Assembly: GCA_021797735.1 (NCBI GenBank)
Contig: JAJZZE010000045.1
Coordinates: 62,001 to 126,000 of the forward strand
Direction of reading: 5' to 3'
DNA from: Thermoplasmata archaeon
GTDB taxonomy: Archaea; Thermoplasmatota; Thermoplasmata; Thermoplasmatales; Thermoplasmataceae
DNA: 64,000 bases
In this document: positions 1 through 10,339 of the stretch, piece by piece
How positions within the stretch are numbered: the stretch's first letter is position 1
Layout of the letters: every line of letters starts with the position of its first letter
Made by a program: the position numbers and the translations under genes
The notes under the pieces: model-generated
Seen by the model: the letters and a program-made list of their open reading frames with translations, nothing else
What the model was told of the DNA's origin: nothing
Database searches by the model: none

Positions 1-247
1 AAAATAAATATTATTAACTTCGTTAATCGTTAAACGTTTTCCAGTACAATTTTATCAATTTAAATACTTTTTTATATAGTTTATTTTTATAATATATTTA
101 TAGCATATTTTATATATATACTCTATATGGCATTGTGGATAATAATTGACAACATTTATATATTATTATGTCTATATTATTTCGTGAATTGAAAAACCTT
201 ATTAAACAAAATTTAATAAGGATTGTTTACTTTAAGGTGACTTAAAA
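1..247. other. AT-rich leader region of the first gene
   Basis: No coding region is apparent. The stretch holds TATA-like runs around 95-120 and 155-175, a perfect hairpin (listed separately), and a GGTGA ribosome binding site at 236-240 placed 7 nt before the ATG at 248. The first gene is therefore translated from a leadered mRNA, unlike most first genes here. Confidence 0.5.
197..221. promoter_or_regulatory. Perfect 10-bp inverted repeat in the leader of the first gene
   Basis: CCTTATTAAA (197-206) and TTTAATAAGG (212-221) are exact reverse complements separated by 5 nt. The repeat lies between the TATA-like region and the GGTGA site of the gene at 248. It could be a repressor operator or an mRNA hairpin controlling translation. 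Which of these it is cannot be told from sequence. Confidence 0.5.
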
Positions 248-670
248 ATGGCAACAAGTAGTATAGAAGTGATAAATGTAAAAAATAGAGTATATGTAAA
301 GATAGATGAATTAGCAAGAGCTATAAGTAATGGTTTGAGTTTGCAGGATCGGAAGATGGGATCGGAAGAATCAGAATCGTCAGCGGAGCATATTATTAAT
401 TTCTTTGGTTATAGTACAAGGGTTATTGATAACATGCTTGAGCCGGAAGACCGCGATGTTTTTTATACAATGGAGGACCTTGGAATACTGGAAACAGAGA
501 GGGAAGAAACAACGCTATTCGATGGCAGAGAGTGGCGCATTCATTACTGGCTTTTAAATACAAACAGGGTTGTTGAACTGTCAGAAATGAATATCAGCAA
601 CAATAGCAAAACAGATTCAACCTTTGATATTTATAATGAAATTCCTGATGATTACTGGAAAGTTAATTAA
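248..670 (+). CDS. Conserved Thermoplasmata protein, DUF6015-like
   Basis: A 140-residue soluble protein of unknown function. The central block (about residues 50-100) has the pattern IINFFGYSTRVIDNML, then EDRDVFY, then GREWRIHYWLLN, which I associate from memory with the archaeal family DUF6015. The N-terminus resembles the start of a helical domain with an acidic linker at residues 33-45. The GGTGA site 7 nt upstream supports this start. It ends 20 nt before ABCE1, so the two are probably cotranscribed, hinting at a translation-related role by association only. Confidence 0.7.
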   Translation: MATSSIEVINVKNRVYVKIDELARAISNGLSLQDRKMGSEESESSAEHIINFFGYSTRVIDNMLEPEDRDVFYTMEDLGILETEREETTLFDGREWRIHYWLLNTNRVVELSEMNISNNSKTDSTFDIYNEIPDDYWKVN

Positions 671-690
671 ATATAATTCAATCTGAAAAC

Positions 691-2460
691 ATGCATATAG
701 CGATATTAGATAGGGAAAAATGTCATCCGAAAAAATGTAACCATGAGTGCAGATATTACTGTCCTCCTGTAAGAAATGGAACCGGAACAATAGAATTTCC
801 AGAAAATGAGGATTTTCCGGTAATTACAGAATCCCTATGCATAGGCTGTGGTATATGCGTAAGGAGATGCCCATTTGATGCAATAAAAATAGTGAGCATA
901 CCTGACGAACTTAATAAAAACATCCTACACCAGTACGGTATAGATTCATTTAGATTATATTCCCTGCCGGAACTTTCAAAGGGAAGGGTGAATGCACTTC
1001 TTGGTCAGAATGCCCTTGGCAAAACAACAACGATGAATATATTATCAGGCGTTGTTATACCGAATTTCGGTAATCTGGATAAAAAGGATGATAGGGATTA
1101 TGTAATAGAAAAATTCTCAAAGAGTGTAATGGGACAGTATTTTAAAGATTTATATAACGGTGATAAAAAGGCTGTTTTAAAAAATCAATATGTTGATTTA
1201 ATACCGAGGGTTGCAAGGGGCAGTGTAAAAAATATATTAAAAAATAATGATAATGGCAATATAGATTATATAATATCAGAACTGTCCATGGAGGCATCAC
1301 TTAACAGGGATATAAAAGAACTATCTGGCGGTGAATTACAGAAGCTTGCAATAGCAATGACGTTGATAAAGGATGCAGATATATATCTATTTGATGAGGC
1401 ATCTTCATACCTCGATATAAATGAAAGAATAAAAATTTCGAATATTATAAAAAAACTATCAAAAGATAAAATAGTAATGGTAGTAGAACACGATCTGGCT
1501 ATAATGGATAAAATGGCAGATCAGGTTAATCTGGTTTACGGTAGCCCTGGTGCTTATGGTGTTATTACCCATGAGAAATCAACGAATAAGGCCATAAATG
1601 CATTTCTTTCAGGGTATTTGAGGGAAGAAAATGTAAGGATACGGCCAAATTCAATAGATTTTAATATAAAATCGTCAAAAAGAACAACAGTAACAACAGA
1701 GATAACATCATGGACTAAAATGACAAAACATTTTGAAGGATTCGATTTAAACATTAATGGAGGCAAGATAAACAGGGAGGAAATTATAGGTGTTCTGGGC
1801 CAGAACGCTCTCGGCAAAACCACATTTGTAAAAATGTTATCCGGGGTTATAAAACCTGATTCAGGTTCAGTAGAAAACGAATTAAAAATTGCATATAAAC
1901 CGCAGTATATCTCATCAGACTTTGATGGCACTGTATACGAAATGTTTTCAAATGCACTGAAGGAGAAAATGGAGGATGTTTTTACAAAAAATGAAGTAAT
2001 ACATCCACTGGATATAGAGGAGCTGTATGATAAATATGTTAAGGATCTATCAGGTGGTGAATTGCAGAGGACATCCATAGCACTGACACTATCAACGGAG
2101 GCTGATTTATATTTAATAGATGAACCCTCGGCACATCTTGATTCATCGTATAGAATGAGTGTTTCAAAAATAATAAGAAGGGCCATAGAAAACAACAAAA
2201 AAAGTGCAATAGTTGTGGACCATGATATATATTTAATCGATTTAATAAGCGATGCCCTAATAGTATTCAATGGTAAACAGGGCATAATGGGAGAATCTGT
2301 TGGCCCCATGGATATGCGTGATGGTATGAATTTGTTTTTGAAGGGTTTAGGAATAACATTTAGAAGGGATGAAATAACAAAAAGGCCAAGAATAAATAAA
2401 ACAGATAGTGCACTGGACCGGGAACAGAAGCTTAGTGGTGAATATTATTATATAAAATAA
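691..2460 (+). CDS. ABCE1/Rli1 ribosome recycling ATPase
   Basis: This 589-residue protein is the archaeal ABCE1 (RNase L inhibitor homologue), which splits post-termination ribosomes into subunits. The N-terminus carries two [4Fe-4S] motifs, Cys 11/16/20/24 and Cys 50/53/56/60. Two ABC ATPase domains follow. The first has Walker A GQNALGKT (105-112), signature LSGGELQ and Walker B LFDEASSYLD. The second has GQNALGKT, LSGGELQ and LIDEPSAHLD. Length and domain order match the family. Both Walker A loops have Ala-Leu where Gly-Ile is common, which still fits GxxxxGKT. Confidence 0.95.
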   Translation: MHIAILDREKCHPKKCNHECRYYCPPVRNGTGTIEFPENEDFPVITESLCIGCGICVRRCPFDAIKIVSIPDELNKNILHQYGIDSFRLYSLPELSKGRVNALLGQNALGKTTTMNILSGVVIPNFGNLDKKDDRDYVIEKFSKSVMGQYFKDLYNGDKKAVLKNQYVDLIPRVARGSVKNILKNNDNGNIDYIISELSMEASLNRDIKELSGGELQKLAIAMTLIKDADIYLFDEASSYLDINERIKISNIIKKLSKDKIVMVVEHDLAIMDKMADQVNLVYGSPGAYGVITHEKSTNKAINAFLSGYLREENVRIRPNSIDFNIKSSKRTTVTTEITSWTKMTKHFEGFDLNINGGKINREEIIGVLGQNALGKTTFVKMLSGVIKPDSGSVENELKIAYKPQYISSDFDGTVYEMFSNALKEKMEDVFTKNEVIHPLDIEELYDKYVKDLSGGELQRTSIALTLSTEADLYLIDEPSAHLDSSYRMSVSKIIRRAIENNKKSAIVVDHDIYLIDLISDALIVFNGKQGIMGESVGPMDMRDGMNLFLKGLGITFRRDEITKRPRINKTDSALDREQKLSGEYYYIK

Positions 2461-2497
2461 TGTAAACATTTTTATATAGTTTTCGCCATTATCTAAT

Positions 2498-3085
2498 ATG
2501 GGTATAAGCGAGGCAACTGAAGTAGCCAGATCAGAAATACAGAAGCAATTCAATATTACCGATGTAATTATAAAGTCATCAGTGTTGAAAAACGGTATGT
2601 GGTATATCAACACATTTTTTATATTAAATAATGAGAAGGAATATTATAATATTATCATCAACGATACCACCAATATCATAGAAGGTATGCGTGAAACAAA
2701 GTTCAACACCAGAAATACAGGTAGTGCACAGACATTTATGCTTGTTGCACTTATTTTTGCAGTTATTACTGTTGTAGTTTATGCCATAATTTCTGCAATT
2801 ACTGTTCCATCCGCGGTCGCTTTTACAACTGTATCAGCATCTCCTCCCATCAATCCATTTGCTATCGTATTAGTATTAGTGTTTCTGGCATTACTTATCG
2901 TGAATGTATATATACTGATAATAATAATCAAAATAAGGAGATTTATAGATAACGGTGATTATAAGTCAGCATATTATGCAGATAGTGTACTGTTTGGGGT
3001 GTTGGCATTATTAATTGGTGGAATAATAACAGGATTAATGCTATTATTAGCCCGTGGAGAGCTGGAAAACGCAGCCAGCAACTAA
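2498..3085 (+). CDS. Hypothetical membrane protein with three C-terminal TM segments
   Basis: This 195-residue protein has a soluble N-terminal part of about 75 residues followed by three hydrophobic segments (roughly 77-100, 120-145 and 165-185). The N-terminal part (repeated Lys/Asn, alternating strands, NGMWYINTFFILNNE) looks like a small beta-alpha domain. A TATA-like TTTTTATATAG lies about 25 nt before the ATG, which indicates a leaderless transcript. I recognise no family. Confidence 0.65.
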   Translation: MGISEATEVARSEIQKQFNITDVIIKSSVLKNGMWYINTFFILNNEKEYYNIIINDTTNIIEGMRETKFNTRNTGSAQTFMLVALIFAVITVVVYAIISAITVPSAVAFTTVSASPPINPFAIVLVLVFLALLIVNVYILIIIIKIRRFIDNGDYKSAYYADSVLFGVLALLIGGIITGLMLLLARGELENAASN

Positions 3086-3188
3086 GCAGCAATATTTTTT
3101 TATGTCAGTATTGGTTTAATAAAAAAAGGTTTATCAGTAAATATTTATGTAACCTAACATTTAAATAATAATAATTAATTAGGATATT

Positions 3189-4880
3189 ATGGTACAGGAA
3201 AAGTGGATAGCCTTATCAAATACAACAATAGGCATGTTGATGGCTACAATAAATGCCAGCATACTTATAATAGCATTACCACCAATATTCCGGGGAATTG
3301 ATTTAAATCCATTATCACACGGTGCTTTTGCATATTTACTATGGATCCTTATGGGATACATGATTGTTACAGCAGTATTACTGGTAACAATAGGCAGGTT
3401 ATCAGATATTTTTGGAAGGGTAAGGTTATTTAATTTAGGATTTGCCATTTTTACCCTTGGATCAGTACTGCTATATTTCACCCCTGGTAAAGGCGATACG
3501 GGTGCACTGGAATTAATAGCATTCAGAATTGTCCAGGCTGTTGGTGGATCATTTTTAATGGCAAATAGTTATGCTATTATAACGGATAATTTTCCGAAAA
3601 ATGAGCGTGGTATGGCTCTGGGGATAAATGCAATAGCCGGTACTGCCGGTATGAGCATAGGCATAGTTGTAGGAGGCATATTATCTGCAATAAACTGGAG
3701 ATATGTATTTCTTGTAAGTGTCCCTGTCGGTATTTTAGGTACCGTATGGTCATACCTAAAATTAAAGGAAACATCCCCAAGATTAAAACAGAGACTGGAT
3801 ATACCCGGGAATATAACATTCGGTGCAGGTTTAATTATATTATTAATCGGCGTTACGTATGGTTTAGTACCATATGGAAAAAGCACTATGGGCTGGGGAA
3901 ATCCATACGTCATAGCAGCACTGGTTATAGGTGCAGCATTATTAATAATATTCCCATTTGTTGAAAGAATAGTAAAAAACCCAATGTTCAGACTGGAACT
4001 ATTCAAAATCAGGGGATTCACAGCGGGAAGTTTTGCCGGTATGATATCTGGTATGGGCATGATGGGCTTTATGTTCATGATAATACTGTTATTCCAGGGG
4101 ATCTGGTTACCGTTACACGGGTATTCATACTCAAGCGTTCCTTTCTGGGCGGGCATATTTATGCTTCCAATGACAATAGCAATGGGAATATTTGGCCCTA
4201 TAAGTGGGAAGATATCTGATAAATATGGTTCAAGGTTGATTGCAAGCCTTGGATTGTTTACATCTGCATTTGCATTAATAGTTTTAGTGCTGTTGCCCTA
4301 TAATTTTGTTTACATTGAAATGGCCATATTACTGTTCATATTTGGATCCGGTATGGGAATGTTTACAGCACCGAATACCTCCGCTGTAATGTCATCTGTG
4401 CCTGCTGAAACCAGGGGATCTGCGTCAGGTATGTTAACAACAATGAGAAACGTTGGAACTACTGCAAGCATGGGCATATTCTTTACAATATTAATTTTGG
4501 GATTAACATCAGTACTGCCGCACACACTGTCTTCTGGATTATCAAGTGCAGGTGCCTCCAATCTAATACCGTACATGACAAAATTACCACCCACGGATGC
4601 TATATTTTCGGCATTACTGGGAATAAATCCGGTAAAGGAGATAATAGGCTTAACCGGGGTAACCGTATCAAAAAGCGTTTATGCGACAATAACTGCAAGA
4701 ACCTGGTTCCCTGGAGTATTTGCACCCGCCTTTATGTCATCACTGCATATCGTTTTCTATACAGCATTTGGCATAACACTTGCTGGTGGCATCCTATCAC
4801 TGCTGAGGGAGCCACTATGGCATGGCAAAGCTCAAAAGGAAAAGGATATTAACAGTACTGCTGCTAAATTAAAAAGATGA
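3189..4880 (+). CDS. MFS drug exporter, DHA2 (EmrB/QacA) type
   Basis: A 563-residue carrier with about 14 membrane spans, the usual topology of the proton-driven DHA2 multidrug exporters. MFS motif A is [11 protein letters not shown] (69-79). An antiporter-type motif C with repeated Gly lies near residues 145-165 ([13 protein letters not shown]). A second motif A-like loop, [10 protein letters not shown], starts the second half. It overlaps the following MarR gene by ATGA, the classic exporter-regulator pair. Substrate is unknown. Confidence 0.9.
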   Translation: MVQEKWIALSNTTIGMLMATINASILIIALPPIFRGIDLNPLSHGAFAYLLWILMGYMIVTAVLLVTIGRLSDIFGRVRLFNLGFAIFTLGSVLLYFTPGKGDTGALELIAFRIVQAVGGSFLMANSYAIITDNFPKNERGMALGINAIAGTAGMSIGIVVGGILSAINWRYVFLVSVPVGILGTVWSYLKLKETSPRLKQRLDIPGNITFGAGLIILLIGVTYGLVPYGKSTMGWGNPYVIAALVIGAALLIIFPFVERIVKNPMFRLELFKIRGFTAGSFAGMISGMGMMGFMFMIILLFQGIWLPLHGYSYSSVPFWAGIFMLPMTIAMGIFGPISGKISDKYGSRLIASLGLFTSAFALIVLVLLPYNFVYIEMAILLFIFGSGMGMFTAPNTSAVMSSVPAETRGSASGMLTTMRNVGTTASMGIFFTILILGLTSVLPHTLSSGLSSAGASNLIPYMTKLPPTDAIFSALLGINPVKEIIGLTGVTVSKSVYATITARTWFPGVFAPAFMSSLHIVFYTAFGITLAGGILSLLREPLWHGKAQKEKDINSTAAKLKR

Positions 4881-5320
4881 TAAAAATGGACGATGTAATA
4901 AATATCTGGTCATTACTTGATGATGTGATTGCTGGATACAAAAGAGATATGAAAAATAAATTATCAAAGATCGATTTGAGTATAACAGATTATAAAATAT
5001 TATATATGGTAAAGGACACGGAAAAACCAATGAAATGCATTGCCGATAGTTTATCGCTGGCAAAGGGATGGGTAACAGATATAATAGATAATCTTGAAGA
5101 GAAAAATTTAATTATGAGAGTACACAATGAGGATGACCGGAGAGTAATAAAGATAAAAATAACCGATAAGGGAATGAAAAGATATAATGAAATGAGGCAG
5201 TTCATAAAGGATGCAATAGAAGATTCCCTGAAGGAACTTGACCCTGCCGAGATAAAATCATTTGAAAGTATTCTAAATAAACTAAGCAATAAAATGAAAA
5301 ACCAGGTAAAGGAAATATAA
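4877..5320 (+). CDS. MarR-family transcriptional regulator
   Basis: A 147-residue winged-helix regulator of the MarR type. Helix-turn-helix residues lie at about 53-75 ([20 protein letters not shown]) and the wing contains DDRR (86-89), the family's DNA-contact signature. The gene overlaps the exporter stop by ATGA and is translationally coupled to it. It probably represses the exporter operon until a ligand binds. An alternative start is Met4. A run of six T at 5324-5329 after the stop may terminate the operon. Confidence 0.88.
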   Translation: MIKMDDVINIWSLLDDVIAGYKRDMKNKLSKIDLSITDYKILYMVKDTEKPMKCIADSLSLAKGWVTDIIDNLEEKNLIMRVHNEDDRRVIKIKITDKGMKRYNEMRQFIKDAIEDSLKELDPAEIKSFESILNKLSNKMKNQVKEI

Positions 5321-5334
5321 TTATTTTTTATATG

Positions 5335-6336
5335 TTATTTAAATACAATTAGGGGTTTTATAAATTTTTTTGTCTGTGCCGTAAATATTTTATCAGCGTT
5401 ATCCAGGTCTACCTTTAAATCCTCCATGCCGTTTACATCGATTAGACCAGACTGGATTAAATTTATAGCCTTTCTCATTGTATATGGATTTATAAAATCG
5501 CCGAAAATAGATATCTCCTTACTATAAATTTTATTTGCATCCATTTCAACGTTTTCATAGGGTGGATAAACTGCAAATGCAAATATTTTGCCCGATGGTG
5601 AAACCACATCAGGTGTTTTTTTAAGAATATCATTACTTCCTGTTGTCTCTATTACAAGGCTTGCGTTATTTACAATACTGCTCTGCATCAGTCCATCCAT
5701 ATTCTCAAAAATTTTATCTGCACCGTATTTTTTTGCAAGTTCATTCCTGAATTTATTTCTGCCCATTACATATACGGGATAATATCCCATGCCCTTTAAT
5801 ATCTGCAGGAATGTTAAACCTATAAAGCCTGTACCAAGAATTACTGCAGAACCGCCCAGTGGTATATTTGCTGTTTCAAAGGCATGTACTATACACGATA
5901 CGGGTTCTGCTAGGGCTGCGGCCTCAAAACTCATTTCATCAGGTATTTTATAGACAACCTTTTCCGGGACAGTTACATATTCAGAATACCCGCCGGGATA
6001 ATTTATGCCGACACTTCTCATATTTTCACAGAAATTCTCGTTGCCTGATTTGCAGTTTTCACAGTAGCCGCACGTTATATTGGGATTTATAGCAACACGG
6101 TCATTTTTTTTAAAATTTTTTATGTTTTTGCCTGTTTTATAAACTATGCCACTAACCTCATGGCCAAGAACAATTGGATATTCTATTGCCTTATGTTCAC
6201 CCTTATATGCATGAAAATCTGTTCCACATATTCCACACGCCATCGTTTTTACTAAAATCCCATCATCAGGGGGATCTTCTATACTGTTATCTGCAAATTT
6301 CAGTTTGCCAGGTGATTCAAGTACACACGATTTCAT
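5335..6336 (-). CDS. Zinc-dependent medium-chain alcohol/polyol dehydrogenase
   Basis: A 333-residue medium-chain dehydrogenase. The catalytic zinc region has Cys37 (GICGTD) and His59-Glu60 (LGHE). The structural zinc loop has four Cys at 89, 92, 95 and 103. The Rossmann loop GTGFIG is at 168-173. Closest general resemblance is to sorbitol, threonine or glucose dehydrogenases of the MDR superfamily, and the substrate cannot be fixed from sequence. It is convergent with marR (14 nt apart) and divergent from the TGT gene. Confidence 0.85.
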   Translation of the reverse strand: MKSCVLESPGKLKFADNSIEDPPDDGILVKTMACGICGTDFHAYKGEHKAIEYPIVLGHEVSGIVYKTGKNIKNFKKNDRVAINPNITCGYCENCKSGNENFCENMRSVGINYPGGYSEYVTVPEKVVYKIPDEMSFEAAALAEPVSCIVHAFETANIPLGGSAVILGTGFIGLTFLQILKGMGYYPVYVMGRNKFRNELAKKYGADKIFENMDGLMQSSIVNNASLVIETTGSNDILKKTPDVVSPSGKIFAFAVYPPYENVEMDANKIYSKEISIFGDFINPYTMRKAINLIQSGLIDVNGMEDLKVDLDNADKIFTAQTKKFIKPLIVFK

Positions 6337-6616
6337 AAAATTGAATTGGTTTATATGTTTTAAAAGTTTTTAATTTTAAAAATTATATAAAAATATTTAT
6401 CTACAAATATCCATTTAATCTGAACATCCTTATTTCATAGTTCATTCCACTATATTCAGATATTTCTGCCACCATAAATATACATCGAAAAATAATCGTA
6501 TTTCAATGCTTTTATATTCGATTTATTAATATAATTTATGTAAAATTAATTTTATCCGGCGTTTTCTGTTATAATAGGACATGATATAATTATATAGTTT
6601 ATAAAAATAAGCTTCT
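6337..6616. promoter_or_regulatory. Divergent promoter region between alcohol dehydrogenase and TGT
   Basis: This 280-nt non-coding stretch separates divergent genes. A TATA-like TATATAGTTTATAA at 6591-6604 precedes the TGT ATG at 6617 and fits a nearly leaderless mRNA. AT-rich runs near 6355-6400 may serve the opposite gene. Nothing else is recognisable. Confidence 0.4.
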
Positions 6617-8494
6617 ATGCAATTATTATTCAAAGAGAATCTTGCCAGGATAGGTAAATTCAAAACCGATCATGGAGAGATTGAAACGCCAGCAGTTATG
6701 CCCGTCATAAATCCCAATCTAAATTTTTTAAGTGAGAGAGAACTTAAGGATTTAGGTGTGCAGGCTGTTATAACAAATAGTTATATAATAAGGCGAACGG
6801 AAAAATTAAGGGATTATGCCTTAAAATACGGGGTCCACAGGTTAATAAATTTTCAGGGGCCTGTAATGACAGATTCTGGAACGTTTCAGAGCTATGTTTA
6901 TGGTGATATTGAATATAATAATAAGGAAATAGTTGATTTCCAGAAAAATATAGGAAGCGATATAATTACAATTCTTGATATTTTTTCAAGGCCGGATGAT
7001 GGGTATGAAACAGCAAAAAATGCAGTTTATGAAACGTATAACCGGTTAAATGAAATAGATATTGGCAATAAAATTATAGCGGGGCCTATTCAGGGGTCTA
7101 TATATCCAGATTTAAGAAAAATATCGGCAAAATTAATGTCAAAAGCCCCCTATTTACCTATAGGTGGTGTTGTGCCATTGCTGGAATCGTATAGATACGA
7201 TGATTTAATAAAAATCATAATAAATTCAAAGGTAAATGCAGATTTTTCAAAACCTATACATTTATTTGGCGGTGGCCACCCAATGTTCTTTGCATTTTCA
7301 GTTCTTTTAGGTGTTGATCTGTTCGATTCCGCATCATATATAAAATATGCAAAGGATAACAGGGTACTGTATACAGAGGGAACAAGAAACTTAAAGGAGA
7401 TAAGGGATTTTCCAGACTGGAGTCCATTATTCGGCAGATATAAACCCGAAGAGCTTTTAAGGGAGACTGAAAAAATACGGTTAAAGGAACTGTCTAAACA
7501 TAATTTAAAGGCAATTTTTAATGAAATAACAGAAATAAAGGAAAGAATATATGAAAATACATTATACCAGTATGTTGAGGAAAAATCAAGGGCACACCCC
7601 TCATTATACAGGGCATTTATTGAAATGCTAAATAGCAACATTGATAATTTTTATAATATATCCCTGAAATCACCGTTTTATTTTTATGATAACCATTCGT
7701 TAAAAAATCCATTTGTAAAGCGTTTAATAGAGTTTACATTTAAATATATAAACAACAGCAAAAAATGTGTCATATTAAACCATAAATACTGGAGAGCAGG
7801 AGTACCCACGGCTGATAGCGTTAAAGAATTCTATGGGTCTAATGATTATAACATACTGGTTCAGTGGAATAATATATTTATACCGCTGGAACTGGAGGAT
7901 ACATATCCGGTAAGCCAGAGCGTATCATCAAATATTATAGACAGGGATTACCAGACCTATTTTATCAGCGAATTAAAAAAGATAAATAATGACATAATTT
8001 TCTATGATGATAGTATTACATACGACCGGAAGGTAAGGGATTATGATCATGGCAAAATAGATGCGGTATTTAAATTTCAGTTCAATTGTGATAGAAGTTT
8101 ATTTAATTCCAGTGACTTTATAGTAAGATCAAAGGCAACAGGGCATATAAGAAATATATTAAGAGATAGTAAAATACTTGCAACAATGCGAAATGATGGG
8201 TTTTTTACCCTGTCCATACATGGTGGCTCAGCATTGCAGAAAATAAAAGAATATCCCATGTCCAGGGTAGTGGTAACACCTGATAGTGGTGAGTTCAATG
8301 CAAAGGACTTTAATGTATTTTTTAAATTCATAAAGGATTTTGATGAGAATATAATAGCCGGAAATGAGGTTATGGTGGTGGGTGAAAATGATGAGTTATA
8401 TGCTGTTGGGCATTCTACGGTATCCGGGACGGAGATGAAATCCTACAGGGAAGGTGTTGCAGTGAAGGTTCATGAGGGCATAAACAAATTATAA
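6617..8494 (+). CDS. tgtA: Archaeosine tRNA-guanine transglycosylase (ArcTGT)
   Basis: This 625-residue enzyme would exchange guanine-15 of tRNA for preQ0, the first step of archaeosine synthesis. The TIM-barrel part shows TDSGTFQ (85-91), the GGGHP loop (218-222) and the FDSASY segment with the presumed nucleophile Asp237. The C-terminal third contains the PUA region, VTPDSGEFNAKDFNV through VKVHEG. Full length for an archaeal TGT. The stretch where the family has a CxCxxC zinc site (about 262-276) contains no Cys at all, although His295 of the fourth ligand position remains. Single gene with its own TATA box. Confidence 0.92.
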   Translation: MQLLFKENLARIGKFKTDHGEIETPAVMPVINPNLNFLSERELKDLGVQAVITNSYIIRRTEKLRDYALKYGVHRLINFQGPVMTDSGTFQSYVYGDIEYNNKEIVDFQKNIGSDIITILDIFSRPDDGYETAKNAVYETYNRLNEIDIGNKIIAGPIQGSIYPDLRKISAKLMSKAPYLPIGGVVPLLESYRYDDLIKIIINSKVNADFSKPIHLFGGGHPMFFAFSVLLGVDLFDSASYIKYAKDNRVLYTEGTRNLKEIRDFPDWSPLFGRYKPEELLRETEKIRLKELSKHNLKAIFNEITEIKERIYENTLYQYVEEKSRAHPSLYRAFIEMLNSNIDNFYNISLKSPFYFYDNHSLKNPFVKRLIEFTFKYINNSKKCVILNHKYWRAGVPTADSVKEFYGSNDYNILVQWNNIFIPLELEDTYPVSQSVSSNIIDRDYQTYFISELKKINNDIIFYDDSITYDRKVRDYDHGKIDAVFKFQFNCDRSLFNSSDFIVRSKATGHIRNILRDSKILATMRNDGFFTLSIHGGSALQKIKEYPMSRVVVTPDSGEFNAKDFNVFFKFIKDFDENIIAGNEVMVVGENDELYAVGHSTVSGTEMKSYREGVAVKVHEGINKL

Positions 8495-9121
8495 TTATTT
8501 TAAATATATCTTTTCAGGTATACCGTTCACTATGTTTTTTAAGGTTATATCATCTTCATCCCTGTGATATATGTGTTTATATATTAATGATAATATATTC
8601 TCTATTTCCTTTCCATTAACAGTTATATCAATATTCCCTGACAGTATCATTAGAAGCATCCGTTCAGATTTCCCATTTCTCGGTGGCAGAAAATATTTAA
8701 AACCGGTTAATTCCTGTGCACCCAGTTTTCTATAAAAATTTATTCTTCTGATTCTCTGACCTTTATTTTCTCCCTCTTCCGGATTTTCTATTTCAAAAAT
8801 AATACTGTTATAATTTTTGAATATATTAAATATATTTTTTAAAAATACTGTACCTATTTTTTTATTCCTGTATTCTTTTTTCACTGCAATGTAATCAAGG
8901 AAAAGATAATCTGTATTCTCTATTTCCCATATCATGCTAAACATTATTATTGAATCGTTATATTTTCCAATGAATAACTTTTCATCTTCCTTAATGTTAT
9001 TTTTAAGGTCATTTAAGGGCCTTTTTTCCCTGTCTGGAAATGAATTATTATAAATTTCAATTGCTTCGTTAAATTCCGGGTCATCTATATTTATCTCTTT
9101 AAACGTTATGTCATTTTTCAT
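8495..9121 (-). CDS. GNAT-family N-acetyltransferase
   Basis: About 208 residues with a GNAT fold. The acetyl-CoA-binding segment is YLFLDYIAVKKEYRNKKIG followed by T, with the characteristic R/QxxG/A-like turn. An IIFEIENPEE strand and an INFYRKLGAQELTG segment match motif B. I chose the ATG at 9121. A TTG lies three codons upstream, but the TATA-like TATATAAAA sits about 25 nt before the ATG. It starts immediately after the TGT stop on the other strand. The acceptor substrate is unknown. Confidence 0.8.
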   Translation of the reverse strand: MKNDITFKEINIDDPEFNEAIEIYNNSFPDREKRPLNDLKNNIKEDEKLFIGKYNDSIIMFSMIWEIENTDYLFLDYIAVKKEYRNKKIGTVFLKNIFNIFKNYNSIIFEIENPEEGENKGQRIRRINFYRKLGAQELTGFKYFLPPRNGKSERMLLMILSGNIDITVNGKEIENILSLIYKHIYHRDEDDITLKNIVNGIPEKIYLK

Positions 9122-9253
9122 ATAGTTCAATGGGATTTTTATATATTAAACTTATGTTATACTGCATTTTATGTTATCATTTTCCATATTACCTGTACAA
9201 ATAATTATAAAATGTATAGATATGTTTATTTTATGAAATGCATACATGTATTG

Positions 9254-9775
9254 ATGATTAAAAATTGGATTCTTGCCATGGATCTTGACGGTACCATATG
9301 GAACCATTTAAACATATCAGGGGTTAGTCCACCGTATATGAGAGTTGACGATGCCAGCATAAAAAATAATGATAATGTTATAATAACATTATATAACTCA
9401 GCACTTGATTTTATGAAATGGGCAAAGTCTAATGGTGCAATAATAACAAGTTTAAGCTGGAATAGAACAGATTATGTCAATGAAGCCCTATCAAAATTTG
9501 GCATAACAGAATTGTTTGATTATCATTCAACTGATTATACACCCGATAAGGATCAGAGGTTATTGAAATTAATAGAGGAATTAAAATTATCAGGAATAGA
9601 TATAACACCTGATAGAATAGTTTACGTTGATGACCGCGATATACACATGGAAGCAATAAGAAAGAATATTGGTAATATAATATTCATAAATATATGGAAG
9701 GATATAAAAAATTATGATGAAGCAAAGAAAATTGTTGAGGATAATATATTAAAGCTGGATAAACAAAAATTATAA
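9254..9775 (+). CDS. HAD-superfamily phosphatase, MDP-1-like
   Basis: About 173 residues. HAD motif I is MDLDGTIW (nucleophile Asp10, Asp12). Motif II is the Thr/Ser of TSLSWNR. Motif III is YVDDRD with the paired Asp. DLDGTIW and the following short cap are typical of magnesium-dependent phosphatase-1. An ATG-containing extension of 14 codons exists upstream. I prefer 9254 because TTTATTTTATG at 9226-9236 is well placed as a TATA box. Substrate could be a phosphosugar or phosphotyrosine and is unresolved. Confidence 0.8.
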   Translation: MIKNWILAMDLDGTIWNHLNISGVSPPYMRVDDASIKNNDNVIITLYNSALDFMKWAKSNGAIITSLSWNRTDYVNEALSKFGITELFDYHSTDYTPDKDQRLLKLIEELKLSGIDITPDRIVYVDDRDIHMEAIRKNIGNIIFINIWKDIKNYDEAKKIVEDNILKLDKQKL

Positions 9776-9925
9776 TTATATATTATTACAGCAGCCGGTA
9801 TGGCATGTATATCTTTAAAGCCGTACATTTTTGAAGGATGATAGAAATAATCATGGCAATTTATAGATTACCACAACGTTTTCTCACCATTTTACCATTC
9901 ATTCCACAGCCTCTGTGAATAAAAC

Positions 9926-10339
9926 TCATTGAAGTTGCCTGATAACATCTAACATGTTGTAATATGCCCTTTCCTCTTTTATAAGATTGCTACTGTCCAG
10001 TATTATAACATCCACACCTTCATATTCAATTTTCTTAGGTTCGGCAATCCTGCCGTACCCGTATCTCTGTCCAAAAAATGTACCCTTTCCAGGCCATTCT
10101 CCGAATCCTATGCTTCCATTCCACACGGTTCTCAGCAACTTAAGCTCAAAATCAGGAATAGAACTCCATAACCCCTTAAGGTAAAGTTCAAACTGTTCTT
10201 TTCCCCTAACCACTCTCGGTTCTTCTCCCTGATGTTTGTAAATAATATCATCGGAATATAATTCCAGAAGTTCCGCAGTTCTATGGCTGTTCCACCCCTC
10301 CATAAATTTTCCCTCAAAAGATTCACGATCAAAAACCAT
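9926..10339 (-). CDS. SnoaL/NTF2-like protein
   Basis: This 137-residue protein has the cone-shaped NTF2/SnoaL pattern: FMEGWNSHRTAELLELYSDDIIY, then GKEQFELYLKGL, then VDVIILDSSNLIKEERAYYN. Such proteins are polyketide-cyclase-like isomerases or general small-molecule binding folds. Activity cannot be assigned. Base composition looks richer in G+C than its neighbours and it is flanked by gene-poor spacers, so horizontal acquisition is possible. Confidence 0.75.
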   Translation of the reverse strand: MVFDRESFEGKFMEGWNSHRTAELLELYSDDIIYKHQGEEPRVVRGKEQFELYLKGLWSSIPDFELKLLRTVWNGSIGFGEWPGKGTFFGQRYGYGRIAEPKKIEYEGVDVIILDSSNLIKEERAYYNMLDVIRQLQ

